From contig JALXAM010000038.1 of NCBI GenBank assembly GCA_026992075.1, forward strand, positions 1 through 64,000: a DNA stretch of 64,000 nt, in the 5' to 3' direction. The position numbers and the translations under genes are program-made. The notes under the pieces were generated by a model. The model had not been told where the DNA came from. It ran no database searches and saw nothing but the letters and a program-made list of their open reading frames with translations. This document shows, piece after piece, positions 8,927-17,940 of this stretch. The stretch is from Sedimenticola sp. Lineage in GTDB: Bacteria > Pseudomonadota > Gammaproteobacteria > Chromatiales > Chromatiaceae. How positions within the stretch are numbered: the first letter of the stretch is position 1; every line of letters begins with the position of its first letter.

Positions 8927-10132
8927 ATGCCCCCCGACAAGAACGGATTGAATCCGCAGGAACGCCGCACCACCATCGGCCTGGCCGCCATCTATGGCTC
9001 ACGCATGCTGGGCCTGTTCCTGATCCTGCCTGTGTTCGCCCTCTACGCCGAACACCTGCCATCGGCCACGCCGGTGCTCACCGGCATCGCCATCGGCATC
9101 TACGGCCTCACTCAGGCGGTGCTGCAGATCCCCTTCGGGCTGGTGTCGGACCGCATCGGCCGCAAGCCGGTGATCGTGGTCGGGCTCATCCTGTTCGCCA
9201 TCGGCTCGGTGGTGGCGGCCACCGCCGACGACATCTGGATGATCATCGCCGGTCGCGCCATCCAGGGGTCTGGCGCCATCGCCGCGGCGGTGATGGCGCT
9301 GCTGGCCGACCTCACCCGGGACGAATACCGGACCCGGGCCATGGCCACGGTGGGGGTGACCATCGGCTTCTCCTTCACCGTCGCTCTCATTGCCGGTCCC
9401 CTGCTCAACGCCTGGATCGGGGTGCCGGGGTTGTTCTGGCTCACCGCGGCCCTGGCGCTGGTGGGCATCGCCATTCTGCTGGGGGTGATCCCCACCCCGG
9501 AGCGGAGCAGCGTCCATGGCGAGGCCGAGCCGGTGCCCGGCCTGTTCGGCAAGGTGCTGCGCGATCCGCAGCTGCTGCGCCTGGACCTGGGCATCTTCTG
9601 CCTCCACCTGGTGCTCACCGCCCTTTTCCTGGCGGTTCCGCTGGAGCTGGTGGAGGCCGGTCTGGCGGAGAACCGCCACGCCTGGCTCTACCTGCCGGTG
9701 ATGATGGGGGGCATGGGGTTGATGGTGCCCTTCGTCATCAAGGCCGAAAAAGGCGGCAAGATGAAAGAGGTGTTTCTGGGCGGCATCGCGCTGCTCGGAC
9801 TGGCGCAGCTCGGCCTCTACGCCACCCAGGGCAGTATCTGGGGCATCGGACTGGCGCTGCTGGCCTTCTTCACCGCCTTCAACCTGCTGGAGGCCACCCT
9901 CCCCTCGCTGGTCTCCAAGCTGGCGCCGGGCGCCATCCGCGGCACCGCCATGGGGGTCTACTCCACCTCCCAGTTCACCGGCGCCTTCATGGGCGGCCTC
10001 ACCGGCGGTTGGGTGCACCAGCACTACGGCACCGCCATGGTCTTCGTCACCAGCGCCATCATCACCCTGATCTGGCTGCTGGTGGCGCAGGGGATGGTGG
10101 TGCCAAAGAAACAAGTAGGCCATTTTCCCTGA
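8927..10132 (+). CDS. MFS transporter (YajR-like) next to ssb
   Basis: 401 residues from the ATG at 8927 (the frame is open further upstream but overlaps cbbR). About 12 hydrophobic segments, with the MFS motif A variant GLVSDRIGRKPV between helices 2 and 3 and a central cytoplasmic loop near residue 190. It resembles the YajR/major facilitator group but ends without the extra ferredoxin-like C-terminal domain of YajR. The substrate is unknown. In pseudomonads a similar transporter sits between uvrA and ssb; here it is still beside ssb but parted from uvrA by the cbb operon. Confidence 0.88.
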   Translation: MPPDKNGLNPQERRTTIGLAAIYGSRMLGLFLILPVFALYAEHLPSATPVLTGIAIGIYGLTQAVLQIPFGLVSDRIGRKPVIVVGLILFAIGSVVAATADDIWMIIAGRAIQGSGAIAAAVMALLADLTRDEYRTRAMATVGVTIGFSFTVALIAGPLLNAWIGVPGLFWLTAALALVGIAILLGVIPTPERSSVHGEAEPVPGLFGKVLRDPQLLRLDLGIFCLHLVLTALFLAVPLELVEAGLAENRHAWLYLPVMMGGMGLMVPFVIKAEKGGKMKEVFLGGIALLGLAQLGLYATQGSIWGIGLALLAFFTAFNLLEATLPSLVSKLAPGAIRGTAMGVYSTSQFTGAFMGGLTGGWVHQHYGTAMVFVTSAIITLIWLLVAQGMVVPKKQVGHFP

Positions 10133-10156
10133 TCTGGCGCGTGAGGCACTCACCAT

Positions 10157-10232
10157 CGTAGGAGCGGCCTCCCGGCCGCGAACGTCACGCCACGCTGCAC
10201 CCGGGGTTCGCCCCGGGGACGGGGCTCCTACG
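10157..10232. repeat. REP-like palindrome between the MFS gene and ssb
   Basis: CGTAGGAGC at 10157-10165 is the perfect inverse of GCTCCTACG at 10224-10232, with further GC-rich hairpins inside. This GTAGGAGC...GCTCCTAC type is a widespread extragenic palindrome in gammaproteobacteria. Confidence 0.7.
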
Positions 10233-10302
10233 AGGAGGCGGATTCCGGTAGAATTCGATCTTCGGACTCAATTGCCAGGGAAGGAACCACGAGGAGGAAA
10301 TC

Positions 10303-10749
10303 ATGGCAGGCAGAGGCGTCAACAAGGTCATTCTCATCGGCAACCTGGGGGCGGACCCGGAATCGCGCACCACCCCCAGCGGCATGGCCATCACCCGGAT
10401 CCGGCTGGCCACCACCGAGCGGCGCAAGGATCGCGACAGCGGCGAGTGGACCGATCACACCGAGTGGCACCGGGTGGTGCTCTTCGGCCGCCTGGGCGAG
10501 GTGGCCGCGCAGTACCTGCGCAAGGGCTCCAAGGTCTACGTCGAGGGGAGCCTCCGCACCTCCAAGTGGCAAGGCCAGGACGGCCAGGACCGCTGGACCA
10601 CCGAGATCATCGCCAACGAGATGCAGATGCTCGACAGCCGCGGTGGCGGCGATGCCCCCTTTGCGCCCCAACCTTCCGCCGCCGCCACCCAGCCGGCCGC
10701 GGCCGGCCCGGCACCGGTGGACGACTTCGAGGACGATATTCCGTTCTGA
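10303..10749 (+). CDS. ssb: Single-stranded DNA-binding protein
   Basis: 148 residues. An N-terminal OB fold ([40 protein letters not shown]) occupies about residues 1-110. A Pro/Ala-rich linker follows, then the acidic tip DDFEDDIPF that recruits partner proteins. It coats single-stranded DNA in replication and repair. GAGGAGG lies just upstream of the ATG. A strong terminator follows 28 bases after the stop codon. Confidence 0.97.
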   Translation: MAGRGVNKVILIGNLGADPESRTTPSGMAITRIRLATTERRKDRDSGEWTDHTEWHRVVLFGRLGEVAAQYLRKGSKVYVEGSLRTSKWQGQDGQDRWTTEIIANEMQMLDSRGGGDAPFAPQPSAAATQPAAAGPAPVDDFEDDIPF

Positions 10750-10777
10750 GAAGAAAGTTTCTTTTCCAGGACGAACG

Positions 10778-10805
10778 AAGCCCCGCACGAAGCGGGGCTT
10801 TTTGT
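10778..10805 (+). terminator. Intrinsic terminator of ssb
   Basis: Nine-base arms 10778-10786 and 10792-10800 with a 5-base loop, followed by a T-rich end. It sits directly before the 3' end of the oppositely oriented tRNA-Gly gene, so it may stop transcription from both sides. Confidence 0.85.
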
Positions 10806-10879
10806 TGGAGCGGGTGATGGGAATCGAACCCACGTCATCAGCTTGGGAAGCTGAGGTTCTACCATTGAACTACACCCGC
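10806..10879 (-). tRNA. glyU: tRNA-Gly (anticodon CCC)
   Basis: Read on the minus strand, a 7-bp acceptor stem GCGGGTG/CACCCGC closes the cloverleaf. The D-arm contains AGTTCAATGGTAGAA, the anticodon loop is TTCCCAA (anticodon CCC), and the T-loop is GGTTCGATTCC. The 3' CCA is encoded (TCCA at the end). It closely resembles E. coli glyU. It lies 26 bases after fadD on the same strand. Confidence 0.95.
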
Positions 10880-10904
10880 AGTGCGTGCGGATTATACCCG
10901 AAAC

Positions 10905-12743
10905 TCATTTCGTGGGGCCCTCGGAGTACATCGCCTCCACCTCCTGGGCGAACCGTTCCAGCACCTTGGGACGCTTGACCTTGAGGGTGGGGGTGATGAG
11001 CCCCGCCTCGATGGTCCAGGGCTCCAGGGTGAGGTGCACCTTGCGGATCTTGGCGTAACCGGGAAAGTCCTTGAGCGCCTCCTTGATGCGTTTGAGCACC
11101 TCGGCGTGGGCTACCTTGTCGTTCAGACTGACGGGATCCTCGGGGTCCAGCCCCAGCCCGGGGGCGACCTGGCGCCACTGTTCGGGGTTGAGCACCACCA
11201 GGGCGGTGAGGTAGGGGCGCCCCTCGCCCACCACCATCACCTGATCCACCAGGGGGTCGAGGGAGATGGCCAGCTCCATGTCGGCCGGGGGGATCTTCTC
11301 GCCATTGGAGAGCACCAGAATGTCCTTGATGCGGCCGGTGATGAAGATATGCCCACTTTCGCCAATGCGAGCCTGGTCTCCGGTGTGGAGCCAGCCGTCG
11401 GGATCGATGGTCTCGGTGGTGGCCTTGTGGTTGTTCCAGTAGCCGAGCATCACCCCGGGACCGCGCACCAGCAGCTCGTCGTTCTCGCCGATGCGCACCT
11501 CGGTGCCGCGGATCGGCAGCCCCACGCTCTCGGGAATGTTGTTCTCCAGCGGGTTGACGCTGATCACCGGGCTGGTCTCGGTGAGCCCGTAACCCTGAAC
11601 GATGGGGATCCCCAGTCCGATGAAGACCCGCGCGATCTCGGGGGCGAGGGGAGCGCCGCCGCTCACCGCCAGCCTGAGCCGGCCGCCCAGCTTTTCCACC
11701 ACCCCTCGCGCCACCAGCCGCTCCAGCAGCGGCCAGAGCAGCAGGCGGGGGGACCAGCCGGCCCGCCCCTGCTGATACTCGAAGCGGCGCCAGCCGGTAT
11801 CCACCGCCAGGTCGAAAAGCTTCCGCGCCACGGGCCCCTTTTTCTGCAGCTGCTCCTGGATGCGACCGTAGACCTTTTCAAAGATGCGGGGCACCGCGAT
11901 GATGGCGGTTGGCCGCACCTCCATCAGGTCGTTGCCCAGTTGCGCCACCGAACGGGAAAAGGCCACCGATGCCCCGGCCATCATGGGCAGGTAGTAACCC
12001 GCAGTGCGCTCCAGGGTGTGGGAGAGCGGCAGGAAGGAGAGAAACTTGTCCTCCTCGTAACAGTCGAGCATGGTGAGCCCGCCATGGGCCACCGAGAGCA
12101 TGTTGTGGTGGCTGAGCATCACCCCCTTGGGGCGACCGGTGGTGCCCGAGGTGTAGACGATGGAGGCCAGCTCGTGGGGATCGGCCTGTTCCCGCACCTG
12201 CAGCTTGCCGCCCTCCTCCGGCAGCCAGCGGGAGGCCCGCACCACCCGGTCGTCGTTGCGCTCGAACTTCTCCGCCTCCTTGCTGTCGTCCAGCAGCACC
12301 ACCCGCTGCAGGGCCCCTTCCCCCTCCTCGGGCAGCACGGGGGCCAACCGTTTCCAGCGGCCGGCATCCTGCACCAGCATCGCTTTCACCCCCGCCTCGT
12401 CGAGGATGTAGGCGACATTGTCGGGGCGGTCGTCGGTGTAGAGCGGCACCGTCACCAACCCCAGGCTGAGCGCAGCCTGGTCCCACATCAGCCACTCGGG
12501 GCAGTTGCGCAGCAGCACCGCCACCCGGTCACCGGGCTTCAGCTCCTCCTGCTGCAGCGCCCGCTGCCAGCGCGCCACCGCGTCGGCCATCTGCTGCCAG
12601 GTGAGGCTGTGCCAGGACTTGTCACCACGGTGATGGAACTGGTAGGCGAGTCCGCCGGGGGAGCGGTGCACCCGCCGCGCCAGCAGGCCGTCCAGCGTCC
12701 TGGCCTCTTCTACCGAGATGAGGTTTTCGTGGAAGGGTTTCAT
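10905..12743 (-). CDS. Long-chain acyl-CoA synthetase (AMP-forming)
   Basis: 612 residues from the ATG at 12741-12743 (a GTG two codons upstream is possible; GGGGTG lies just before the ATG). An AMP-binding enzyme of the FadD/FAA1 class. The ATP/AMP-binding motif is YTSGTTGRPKGVM, with later motifs QGYGLTETSP and GWLHTGD and the C-terminal catalytic-Lys region (GRIKDILVLSNGEK). It activates long-chain fatty acids to acyl-CoA, probably for lipid recycling in an autotroph. It stands alone, divergent from thiS, and its 3' end runs toward tRNA-Gly. Exact chain-length preference cannot be read from sequence. Confidence 0.92.
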   Translation of the reverse strand: MKPFHENLISVEEARTLDGLLARRVHRSPGGLAYQFHHRGDKSWHSLTWQQMADAVARWQRALQQEELKPGDRVAVLLRNCPEWLMWDQAALSLGLVTVPLYTDDRPDNVAYILDEAGVKAMLVQDAGRWKRLAPVLPEEGEGALQRVVLLDDSKEAEKFERNDDRVVRASRWLPEEGGKLQVREQADPHELASIVYTSGTTGRPKGVMLSHHNMLSVAHGGLTMLDCYEEDKFLSFLPLSHTLERTAGYYLPMMAGASVAFSRSVAQLGNDLMEVRPTAIIAVPRIFEKVYGRIQEQLQKKGPVARKLFDLAVDTGWRRFEYQQGRAGWSPRLLLWPLLERLVARGVVEKLGGRLRLAVSGGAPLAPEIARVFIGLGIPIVQGYGLTETSPVISVNPLENNIPESVGLPIRGTEVRIGENDELLVRGPGVMLGYWNNHKATTETIDPDGWLHTGDQARIGESGHIFITGRIKDILVLSNGEKIPPADMELAISLDPLVDQVMVVGEGRPYLTALVVLNPEQWRQVAPGLGLDPEDPVSLNDKVAHAEVLKRIKEALKDFPGYAKIRKVHLTLEPWTIEAGLITPTLKVKRPKVLERFAQEVEAMYSEGPTK

Positions 12744-12808
12744 GGCCACCCCGAGTGAACGCTTTGGTGTAGAATCGCAGCCGGAATCATACCTTGCAAC
12801 CCATTCCC

Positions 12809-13009
12809 ATGCAGATCACGGTCAATGGCGAAACCCGGGAGGTGGCGGAGGACCTGCTGCTGTCGGACCTCATCGCCGAGCTGTCCCTGGAGGGCAGCCG
12901 CTATGCGGTGGAGGTGAACGAGGAGCTGGTGCCCCGCAGTGAGCACAACCGCCACCGGCTGCAGCCGGGCGACCGGGTGGAGATCGTGCAGGCCATCGGC
13001 GGCGGCTGA
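12809..13009 (+). CDS. thiS: Sulfur carrier protein ThiS
   Basis: 66 residues from MQITVNGETREV, a ubiquitin-fold protein ending in the required Gly-Gly (IGGG). The C-terminal glycine is adenylated and converted to a thiocarboxylate that donates sulfur for the thiazole of thiamine. Directly upstream of thiG, its partner; 45 bases separate the stop from the thiG start. Confidence 0.95.
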   Translation: MQITVNGETREVAEDLLLSDLIAELSLEGSRYAVEVNEELVPRSEHNRHRLQPGDRVEIVQAIGGG

Positions 13010-13054
13010 GTGATAGAATTCTTCTCCTTTCCTTCCCGAAAGCAGTATCCCTCC

Positions 13055-13843
13055 ATGAACGAAAACCGAGACACTTTCACCGTGGCAGGCCGCGAGTTCC
13101 GCTCCCGCCTGCTGGTGGGCACCGGCAAGTACAAAGACCTGGACGAGACCCGGCGCGCCATCGAGGCGAGCGGCGCCGAGATCGTCACCATCGCTGTGCG
13201 CCGCACCAACATCGGCCAGAACGCAGACGAACCCAACATCCTCGACGTGCTGCCGCCGGAGAAGTACACCATCCTGCCCAACACCGCCGGCTGCTACGAC
13301 GCCAAGACGGCGGTGCGCACCTGCCGCCTGGCACGCGAGCTGCTGGACGGCCACAACCTGGTGAAGCTGGAGGTGCTGGGGGACGAGAAGACCCTGTTTC
13401 CCGACGTCATCGCCACCCTGCACGCCGCCGAGGAGCTGATCAAGGACGGCTTCGACGTGATGGTCTACACCAACGACGACCCCATCATCGCCCGCGAGCT
13501 GGAGCAGCTCGGCTGCGTGGCGGTGATGCCGTTGGCGGCGCCCATCGGTTCGGGGCTGGGCATCCGCAACCCACTCAACATCCGCACCATCGTGGAGAAC
13601 GCCAAAGTGCCCATCCTGGTGGACGCCGGCGTGGGCACCGCCTCGGACGCGGCGGTTGCCATGGAGCTGGGCTGCGACGGGGTACTGATGAACACCGCCA
13701 TCGCGGCGGCCCAAAACCCGGTGCTCATGGCCTCGGCCATGAAGAAAGCGATCGAGGCCGGCCGCGAGGCCTACCTGGCCGGGCGCATGGCGCCCAAGCG
13801 CTTCGCCTCCGCCTCCTCGCCCATGGAGGGGCTGTTTTTCTGA
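13055..13843 (+). CDS. thiG: Thiazole synthase ThiG
   Basis: 262 residues from [15 protein letters not shown]; the frame is open to just after thiS but this is the family start. A TIM-barrel enzyme that makes the thiazole phosphate from 1-deoxyxylulose 5-phosphate, dehydroglycine and ThiS thiocarboxylate. The Schiff-base Lys is in VKLEV (residue 104) and the phosphate-binding [15 protein letters not shown] segment is present. Other thiamine genes are not in this window. Confidence 0.96.
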   Translation: MNENRDTFTVAGREFRSRLLVGTGKYKDLDETRRAIEASGAEIVTIAVRRTNIGQNADEPNILDVLPPEKYTILPNTAGCYDAKTAVRTCRLARELLDGHNLVKLEVLGDEKTLFPDVIATLHAAEELIKDGFDVMVYTNDDPIIARELEQLGCVAVMPLAAPIGSGLGIRNPLNIRTIVENAKVPILVDAGVGTASDAAVAMELGCDGVLMNTAIAAAQNPVLMASAMKKAIEAGREAYLAGRMAPKRFASASSPMEGLFF

Positions 13844-13870
13844 GAACCCGGAAGCACTCTGTTACCTGTA

Positions 13871-13932
13871 GGTCGGGCTTCAGCCCGACAGAAACGACGT
13901 CTGGGTGTCGGGCTGAAGCCCGACCTACAGTC
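13871..13932. repeat. Inverted pair of REP palindromes
   Basis: A 22-base unit beginning GTAGGTCGGGCTTCAGCCCG, itself palindromic, is followed after a short spacer by its exact reverse complement. The same unit occurs as pairs or single copies at 29361, 45957, 46127 and 61464. This is a REP/BIME-type extragenic repeat between thiG and trmB. Confidence 0.9.
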
Positions 13933-13975
13933 ATTCCCGGGTTCGGCGCGGTGAGTTTTCCCTTTCTTCTGTTCC

Positions 13976-14674
13976 ATGAACGATACCAGCCAACCCCGCA
14001 AGATCCGCAGCTTCGTGCTGCGCGGCGGCCGCCTGACCAAGGGCCAGCAGCGCGCCTTCGAGCGCAGCTGGCCCCGTTTCGGTGTGGAATACCAGGAGCA
14101 CCCCCTCGACCTGGAAGCGCTATTCGGTAACGACCATCCCGTCTGGCTGGAGATCGGCTTCGGCAACGGCGAGTCCCTGGCCGCCATGGCCGCCGCCCAC
14201 CCCGAGCGCAACTGGCTCGGTATCGAGGTCCACCCGCCCGGCGTGGGCCGCCTGCTGATGCGCATCGAGGAGCAGGGGCTCACCAACATTCGCATCATCC
14301 GTCACGACGCGGTGGAGGTGCTGGAGAAGATGATTCCGCCGGCCTCCCTGGCCGGCATCCTGCTGCTCTTTCCCGATCCCTGGCACAAGAAGCGCCATCA
14401 CAAGCGGCGCATCGTGCAGCCGGCCTTCGTGGAGCTGGTGGCCAGCCGCCTGCGGCCCGGGGGTCTCTTCCACGCCGCCACCGACTGGGTGCCCTACGCC
14501 GAGTGGATCCTGGAACGGTTCGAGGCGCGGCCCGACCTGTTCGAGAACCTGGCCGGACCGGGTGGGTACGCAAAACGCCCCGAGACGCGGCCGCTCACCA
14601 AGTTCGAGGCGCGCGGCCAGCGCCTGGGGCACGAGGTCAGGGACCTGCTGTTCCGCAGGACCGGATCAGCTTAG
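13976..14674 (+). CDS. trmB: tRNA (guanine-N7-)-methyltransferase
   Basis: 232 residues. SAM-binding motif [10 protein letters not shown] and the family hallmark [15 protein letters not shown]; the C-terminal [12 protein letters not shown] segment is conserved. Methylates G46 in the variable loop of tRNA. REP-type palindromes flank both ends, so it is probably transcribed alone or with thiSG. Confidence 0.96.
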   Translation: MNDTSQPRKIRSFVLRGGRLTKGQQRAFERSWPRFGVEYQEHPLDLEALFGNDHPVWLEIGFGNGESLAAMAAAHPERNWLGIEVHPPGVGRLLMRIEEQGLTNIRIIRHDAVEVLEKMIPPASLAGILLLFPDPWHKKRHHKRRIVQPAFVELVASRLRPGGLFHAATDWVPYAEWILERFEARPDLFENLAGPGGYAKRPETRPLTKFEARGQRLGHEVRDLLFRRTGSA

Positions 14675-14681
14675 CGGTCAT

Positions 14682-14752
14682 TGTAGGGTGGGCAAAGCGC
14701 AGCGTGCCCACCAGTTGATGGGCACGGCCTGGCGGCCTTTGCCCATCCTACC
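14682..14752. repeat. Second-type extragenic palindrome (GTAGGRTGGGC family)
   Basis: GTAGGGTGGGCAAAGCGCAG at the left is mirrored by a GGGCAAAGG...-type arm ending in CCCATCCTAC at the right. A single half-unit of the same family occurs at 29437-29466, where it supplies the stop codon of hisG. Confidence 0.75.
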
Positions 14753-14764
14753 CTTCCTTGAACA

Positions 14765-15109
14765 TCAATAGACGCTGCCGAAGGAGAGGTCCACCACGTG
14801 GGCGGGCATGGGGATGCCGGCGATCTTGCTGGCCTGGAACACCGGTCCGCCGGGGAACAAGGTGTAGAGATAGCGCTTGCCTCCCTTGTCGGCATACCGC
14901 TTGGCCAGCGCCTGGCTCACCTGGCGGGCGGAGCACTCGGTGCCTTCCGTCTGGCAACGCTCGCGCAGGTAGTGGATCACGTCCCAGTGCTCCTCGTTCA
15001 ATTCGATGCCTTCGGCAGCGGCCAACGCCCGGGCCACCTCCTCGTCCCACGCATCGAAATCGGTGGTGCTGAGATGATCCGGCATCTGCTCTTTGGCTAA
15101 TGCACTCAT
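14765..15109 (-). CDS. DsrC/TusE-like protein lacking the conserved cysteines
   Basis: 114 residues from the ATG at 15107-15109, with GGAG 8 bases upstream. DsrC/TusE fold segments are clear: DFDAWDEEVARALA, EHWDVIHYLRE, KRYLYTLFPGGPV, KIAGIPMP. In sulfur-trafficking DsrC and TusE the C-terminal arm ends with one or two Cys (around QGCKIAG and the PTGCV end). Here those positions read QASKIAG and PAHVV, so neither Cys is present. It therefore cannot carry a persulfide in the usual way. Cysteine-free DsrC homologues have been proposed as regulatory sulfur proteins. It is monocistronic, with no dsrAB or tus genes nearby. Confidence 0.88.
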   Translation of the reverse strand: MSALAKEQMPDHLSTTDFDAWDEEVARALAAAEGIELNEEHWDVIHYLRERCQTEGTECSARQVSQALAKRYADKGGKRYLYTLFPGGPVFQASKIAGIPMPAHVVDLSFGSVY

Positions 15110-15328
15110 GATATGCTCTCCTCCTCGTCTTTCTCGTAGTGTGTCCAGGATGGGAGCCACCCCCTTGGGCGGCCGACCCTTCCGATTTCCACCCCGTTGC
15201 AGGGTGGGTCACACAAAGCGTAGTCCAGTTTCCGGAAATTGCCAGTCCACCCGCCCCGCGAACAGCGGAATCCGCATTTTTGGGACAGGCGCCCACTGTG
15301 GCGGTGGCGGAGAATACCCTCGTCATTC

Positions 15329-15967
15329 ATGACTTTGACCGAGCGATCTCGTGAGATGTTCAGGCTGGAAATCCAGCATCTCCAGCCTCCCGGGTCTTCG
15401 TCTTACTCGCTTCGGGTACCCTCCGGTTGCACATGCCTGGTGCAAGGGCCGTCCGGCTCCGGTAAAACGCTGCTGCTCCGTTCCATCGCCGACCTGGACC
15501 CGAACCGGGGCGAAGTGATCCTGGGCGATATCCGACGCAGCGAAGTGCCCGCCCACCACTGGCGGAGGCTGGTGGGATACCTGCCGGCGGAGAGCCACTG
15601 GTGGGAAGACCGGGTAGGCGACCACCAGCAAAAATGGCCCCTGGATCTCCTGGCCACCCTGGGATTCGAGCCGGACGTGCTCGAATGGTCGGTGGCGCGC
15701 CTTTCCACCGGCGAGCGCCAGCGGCTGGCGCTGGCCCGGCTGCTGGCCAACGAACCCAGGGCCCTGCTACTGGACGAGCCGGTGGCCAATCTGGATGCAG
15801 ACAATGCCGAACGGGTATTGCAGGTGGTGCACCGCTACCAGACAACGCAGCATTCCCCCATGTTCTGGGTGAGCCATGGCAGCGAGGGTACCGACACCTT
15901 CTCCTGCATCGGCAGGATGTGGCTGCGGCACAATGGGGTCGAGCGCATGGAGCTGCCATGGAGCTGA
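15329..15967 (+). CDS. fetA: Iron export ABC ATPase (FetA-like)
   Basis: 212 residues from the ATG at 15329; an ATG at 15356 would also give a complete ATPase. Walker A GPSGSGKT, signature LSTGERQRLALARLL, Walker B ALLLDEPVANLDAD and switch His in FWVSHG. The partner permease overlaps its end by 10 bases and belongs to the FetB family, so this is the FetA half. In E. coli FetAB exports iron and improves resistance to oxidative stress. The short length fits FetA. Confidence 0.88.
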   Translation: MTLTERSREMFRLEIQHLQPPGSSSYSLRVPSGCTCLVQGPSGSGKTLLLRSIADLDPNRGEVILGDIRRSEVPAHHWRRLVGYLPAESHWWEDRVGDHQQKWPLDLLATLGFEPDVLEWSVARLSTGERQRLALARLLANEPRALLLDEPVANLDADNAERVLQVVHRYQTTQHSPMFWVSHGSEGTDTFSCIGRMWLRHNGVERMELPWS

Positions 15968-16752
15968 TCCCCCTTTCCGCACTGGACCTGGCCATTGCAG
16001 CGGCGCTGGTGGGACTGCTGGCACTGCTCTCCTGGCTGCTTCACCTGAGGGTGGGGAGGCGACTGCTCATTTCGGCGGCGCGCAGCACCGTGCAACTGCT
16101 GTTGCTGGGGCTGGTGCTCAAGACGCTCTTCGCCCAGACCAGCCTGCCGCTGCTCGGGCTGATGGCGCTGGTGATGCTGGCAGTGGCGGGGTACGAGGTG
16201 ATGGCACGCCAGCAGCGCCGTTTCCGTGGCCCCTGGGGCTACGGGCTGGGCACCCTCTCCATGTTCCTCTCCTCCTTCACCATCACTTTAGTGGCGCTCA
16301 CGGTGGTGATCCAGGTGAAGCCCTGGTACCAGCCCCAGTACCTGATCCCCCTGCTGGGCATGTTGCTGGGAAACACCATGTCGGGCATCGCCATCGCGTT
16401 GGACAATCTCACCCGCACCGCCTGGGAACAGCGTGAGCGTATCGAGGCGCGGCTGATCCTGGGCCACAGCTGGCAGCAGGCTATCGAGGGGGCGAGACGG
16501 GATGCCCTGCGTTCCGGGCTGATTCCCATCATCAATGCCATGACCACCGCCGGTATCGTCAGTCTGCCCGGCATGATGACCGGCCAGATCCTGGCTGGCA
16601 GCCCGCCCATGGAGGCGGCCAAGTACCAGCTCATGATCCTGTTGCTCATTGCCGCCGGCACCGGCCTGGGCAGCATGGCGGCGGTGTGGGGCGGAAGCCG
16701 CCGGCTGTTCGACGAGCGGGAAAGGTTGCGGCTGGACCGGCTGAAGGGCTGA
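15958..16752 (+). CDS. fetB: Iron export ABC permease (FetB-like, UPF0014)
   Basis: 264 residues with about 6-7 membrane segments. The family-specific cytoplasmic segment GNTMSGIAIALDNL and the end-region MTTAGIVSLPGMMTGQILAGSPP are both present. It starts inside the fetA 3' end (10-base overlap), so the two are translationally coupled. Confidence 0.92.
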   Translation: MELIPLSALDLAIAAALVGLLALLSWLLHLRVGRRLLISAARSTVQLLLLGLVLKTLFAQTSLPLLGLMALVMLAVAGYEVMARQQRRFRGPWGYGLGTLSMFLSSFTITLVALTVVIQVKPWYQPQYLIPLLGMLLGNTMSGIAIALDNLTRTAWEQRERIEARLILGHSWQQAIEGARRDALRSGLIPIINAMTTAGIVSLPGMMTGQILAGSPPMEAAKYQLMILLLIAAGTGLGSMAAVWGGSRRLFDERERLRLDRLKG

Positions 16753-16760
16753 AACCCGAG

Positions 16761-16997
16761 CTACGACCTGTTCCCCTGCCCGGCGAGCTGGCGGTCGCGC
16801 CAGTATTTGACGATCGCCAGTACGAAGGGCGCTGCGTGAAGAAAGAGATCGAAGATGTCGATGGGCCGGACCAGGGTGCCGTTGGCCAGCATCTTGAGCT
16901 TTTCCCAGACGTGGGGCTCAGGGGTGAAGGGCGCCAAGCCAAAGAACAGCATGGCCACGATGATGAACAGCCAGGGAATCTCGTCGATCCACTTCAT
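16761..16997 (-). CDS. Small conserved membrane protein
   Basis: 78 residues with two hydrophobic segments (about residues 8-26 and 48-64), starting [17 protein letters not shown], with the motif [11 protein letters not shown] between them. Similar short proteins are common in proteobacteria, but no function is known to me. Its ATG overlaps the stop of the macrodomain gene (ATGA-type), so the two are coupled. Confidence 0.75.
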   Translation of the reverse strand: MKWIDEIPWLFIIVAMLFFGLAPFTPEPHVWEKLKMLANGTLVRPIDIFDLFLHAAPFVLAIVKYWRDRQLAGQGNRS

Positions 16998-17518
16998 TGG
17001 CAGAATTCCTCGATCACTTCTCGATAGATGGCGGCATCCTGTTCACTGTAGGCGCAAAAGAGGATGCGCTCGAACTGCTGCGCCCACTGCAGCGCCTCCG
17101 ACACCGCGATCCGCGCCGCCGGTAGCTTGGGATAGCCGTAGACGCCGGTGCTGATGGCGGGAAAGGCAATGGTACGTACCCCCTTCTCCACCGCCAGTTC
17201 CAGGCTGCTCCGATAGGCACGTCGCAACAGCTCCGGCTCACCCTGGCTGCCACCCCGCCATACGGGGCCCACCGTGTGGATGATCCAGCGGGCCGGCAGG
17301 CGGAATCCCGGTGTCACCCGGGCCTCCCCGGTGGGGCAGCCGCCCAGGGTTCGGGTGAGATCCAGCAGCTCCGGCCCCGCAGCCCTGTGGATGGCACCGT
17401 CCACACCGCCGCCCCCCAGCAGGGAGTTGTTGGCCGCATTCACCACGGCATCCACTTGGAGTCTGGTAATATCCCCGGTGCAGACCTCCAGGCGTCTGCA
17501 GGCTTCTTTTCTATCCAT
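16994..17518 (-). CDS. Macrodomain protein, probable O-acetyl-ADP-ribose deacetylase
   Basis: 174 residues from the ATG at 17516-17518 (a Met directly before it is equally possible). Macro domain motifs are [21 protein letters not shown] near the N-terminus, then [13 protein letters not shown], and later [13 protein letters not shown]. The family removes ADP-ribose-type groups from proteins or hydrolyses O-acetyl-ADP-ribose. It is followed by and overlaps the small membrane protein gene, and its start is only 22 bases from the divergent DUF3301 gene. Confidence 0.92.
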   Translation of the reverse strand: MDRKEACRRLEVCTGDITRLQVDAVVNAANNSLLGGGGVDGAIHRAAGPELLDLTRTLGGCPTGEARVTPGFRLPARWIIHTVGPVWRGGSQGEPELLRRAYRSSLELAVEKGVRTIAFPAISTGVYGYPKLPAARIAVSEALQWAQQFERILFCAYSEQDAAIYREVIEEFCQ

Positions 17519-17540
17519 CATCCAGGCCCGTTTACTGGCA

Positions 17541-17930
17541 ATGTTGACCACACTCGCGCCCCTGCTGCTGCTCGGCCTGCTGGCCATGATCTGGTACACC
17601 GGCGCCCGCGCGCGGGAGACCGCCGTGGCCATCAGCAGGGCTGCCTGCCAGAAGGAAGGATACCAGCTGCTGGACGACACCGTCGCCCTGCAGCGATTCG
17701 CACCGCGCTGGACCTCCTCGGGGCTGCGCATGCGCCGCATGTACCGGTTCGAATACAGTGTGGAAGGCACCTTGAGGGAAACCGGCTACGTGCTCCTGCT
17801 GGGAAACACCCTGGAATCGGTGCACATCCAGGGTCGCCATACCATCGAACAGCCCCCGGAAGAGGAAGAAGAGGCGGAATCGCGGCCCGCTGCCAAGGTG
17901 ATCCCCTTTCCCGGAAATCGGCGGCGATAA
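17541..17930 (+). CDS. DUF3301 membrane-anchored protein
   Basis: 129 residues. One N-terminal membrane anchor (about residues 3-20, [17 protein letters not shown]), then a small domain containing [28 protein letters not shown] and a C-terminal acidic stretch before a basic end. It matches the DUF3301 family found in gammaproteobacteria; function unknown. The start is ATG 17541 with a poor ribosome-binding site. Convergent with sspB, 10 bases apart. Confidence 0.85.
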   Translation: MLTTLAPLLLLGLLAMIWYTGARARETAVAISRAACQKEGYQLLDDTVALQRFAPRWTSSGLRMRRMYRFEYSVEGTLRETGYVLLLGNTLESVHIQGRHTIEQPPEEEEEAESRPAAKVIPFPGNRRR

Positions 17931-17940
17931 ACGTCAGCAG

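Noticed and set aside
13871-13932. CRISPR array
   Set aside because: Repeats are palindromic, in inverted pairs and isolated, with no regular spacers and no cas genes.
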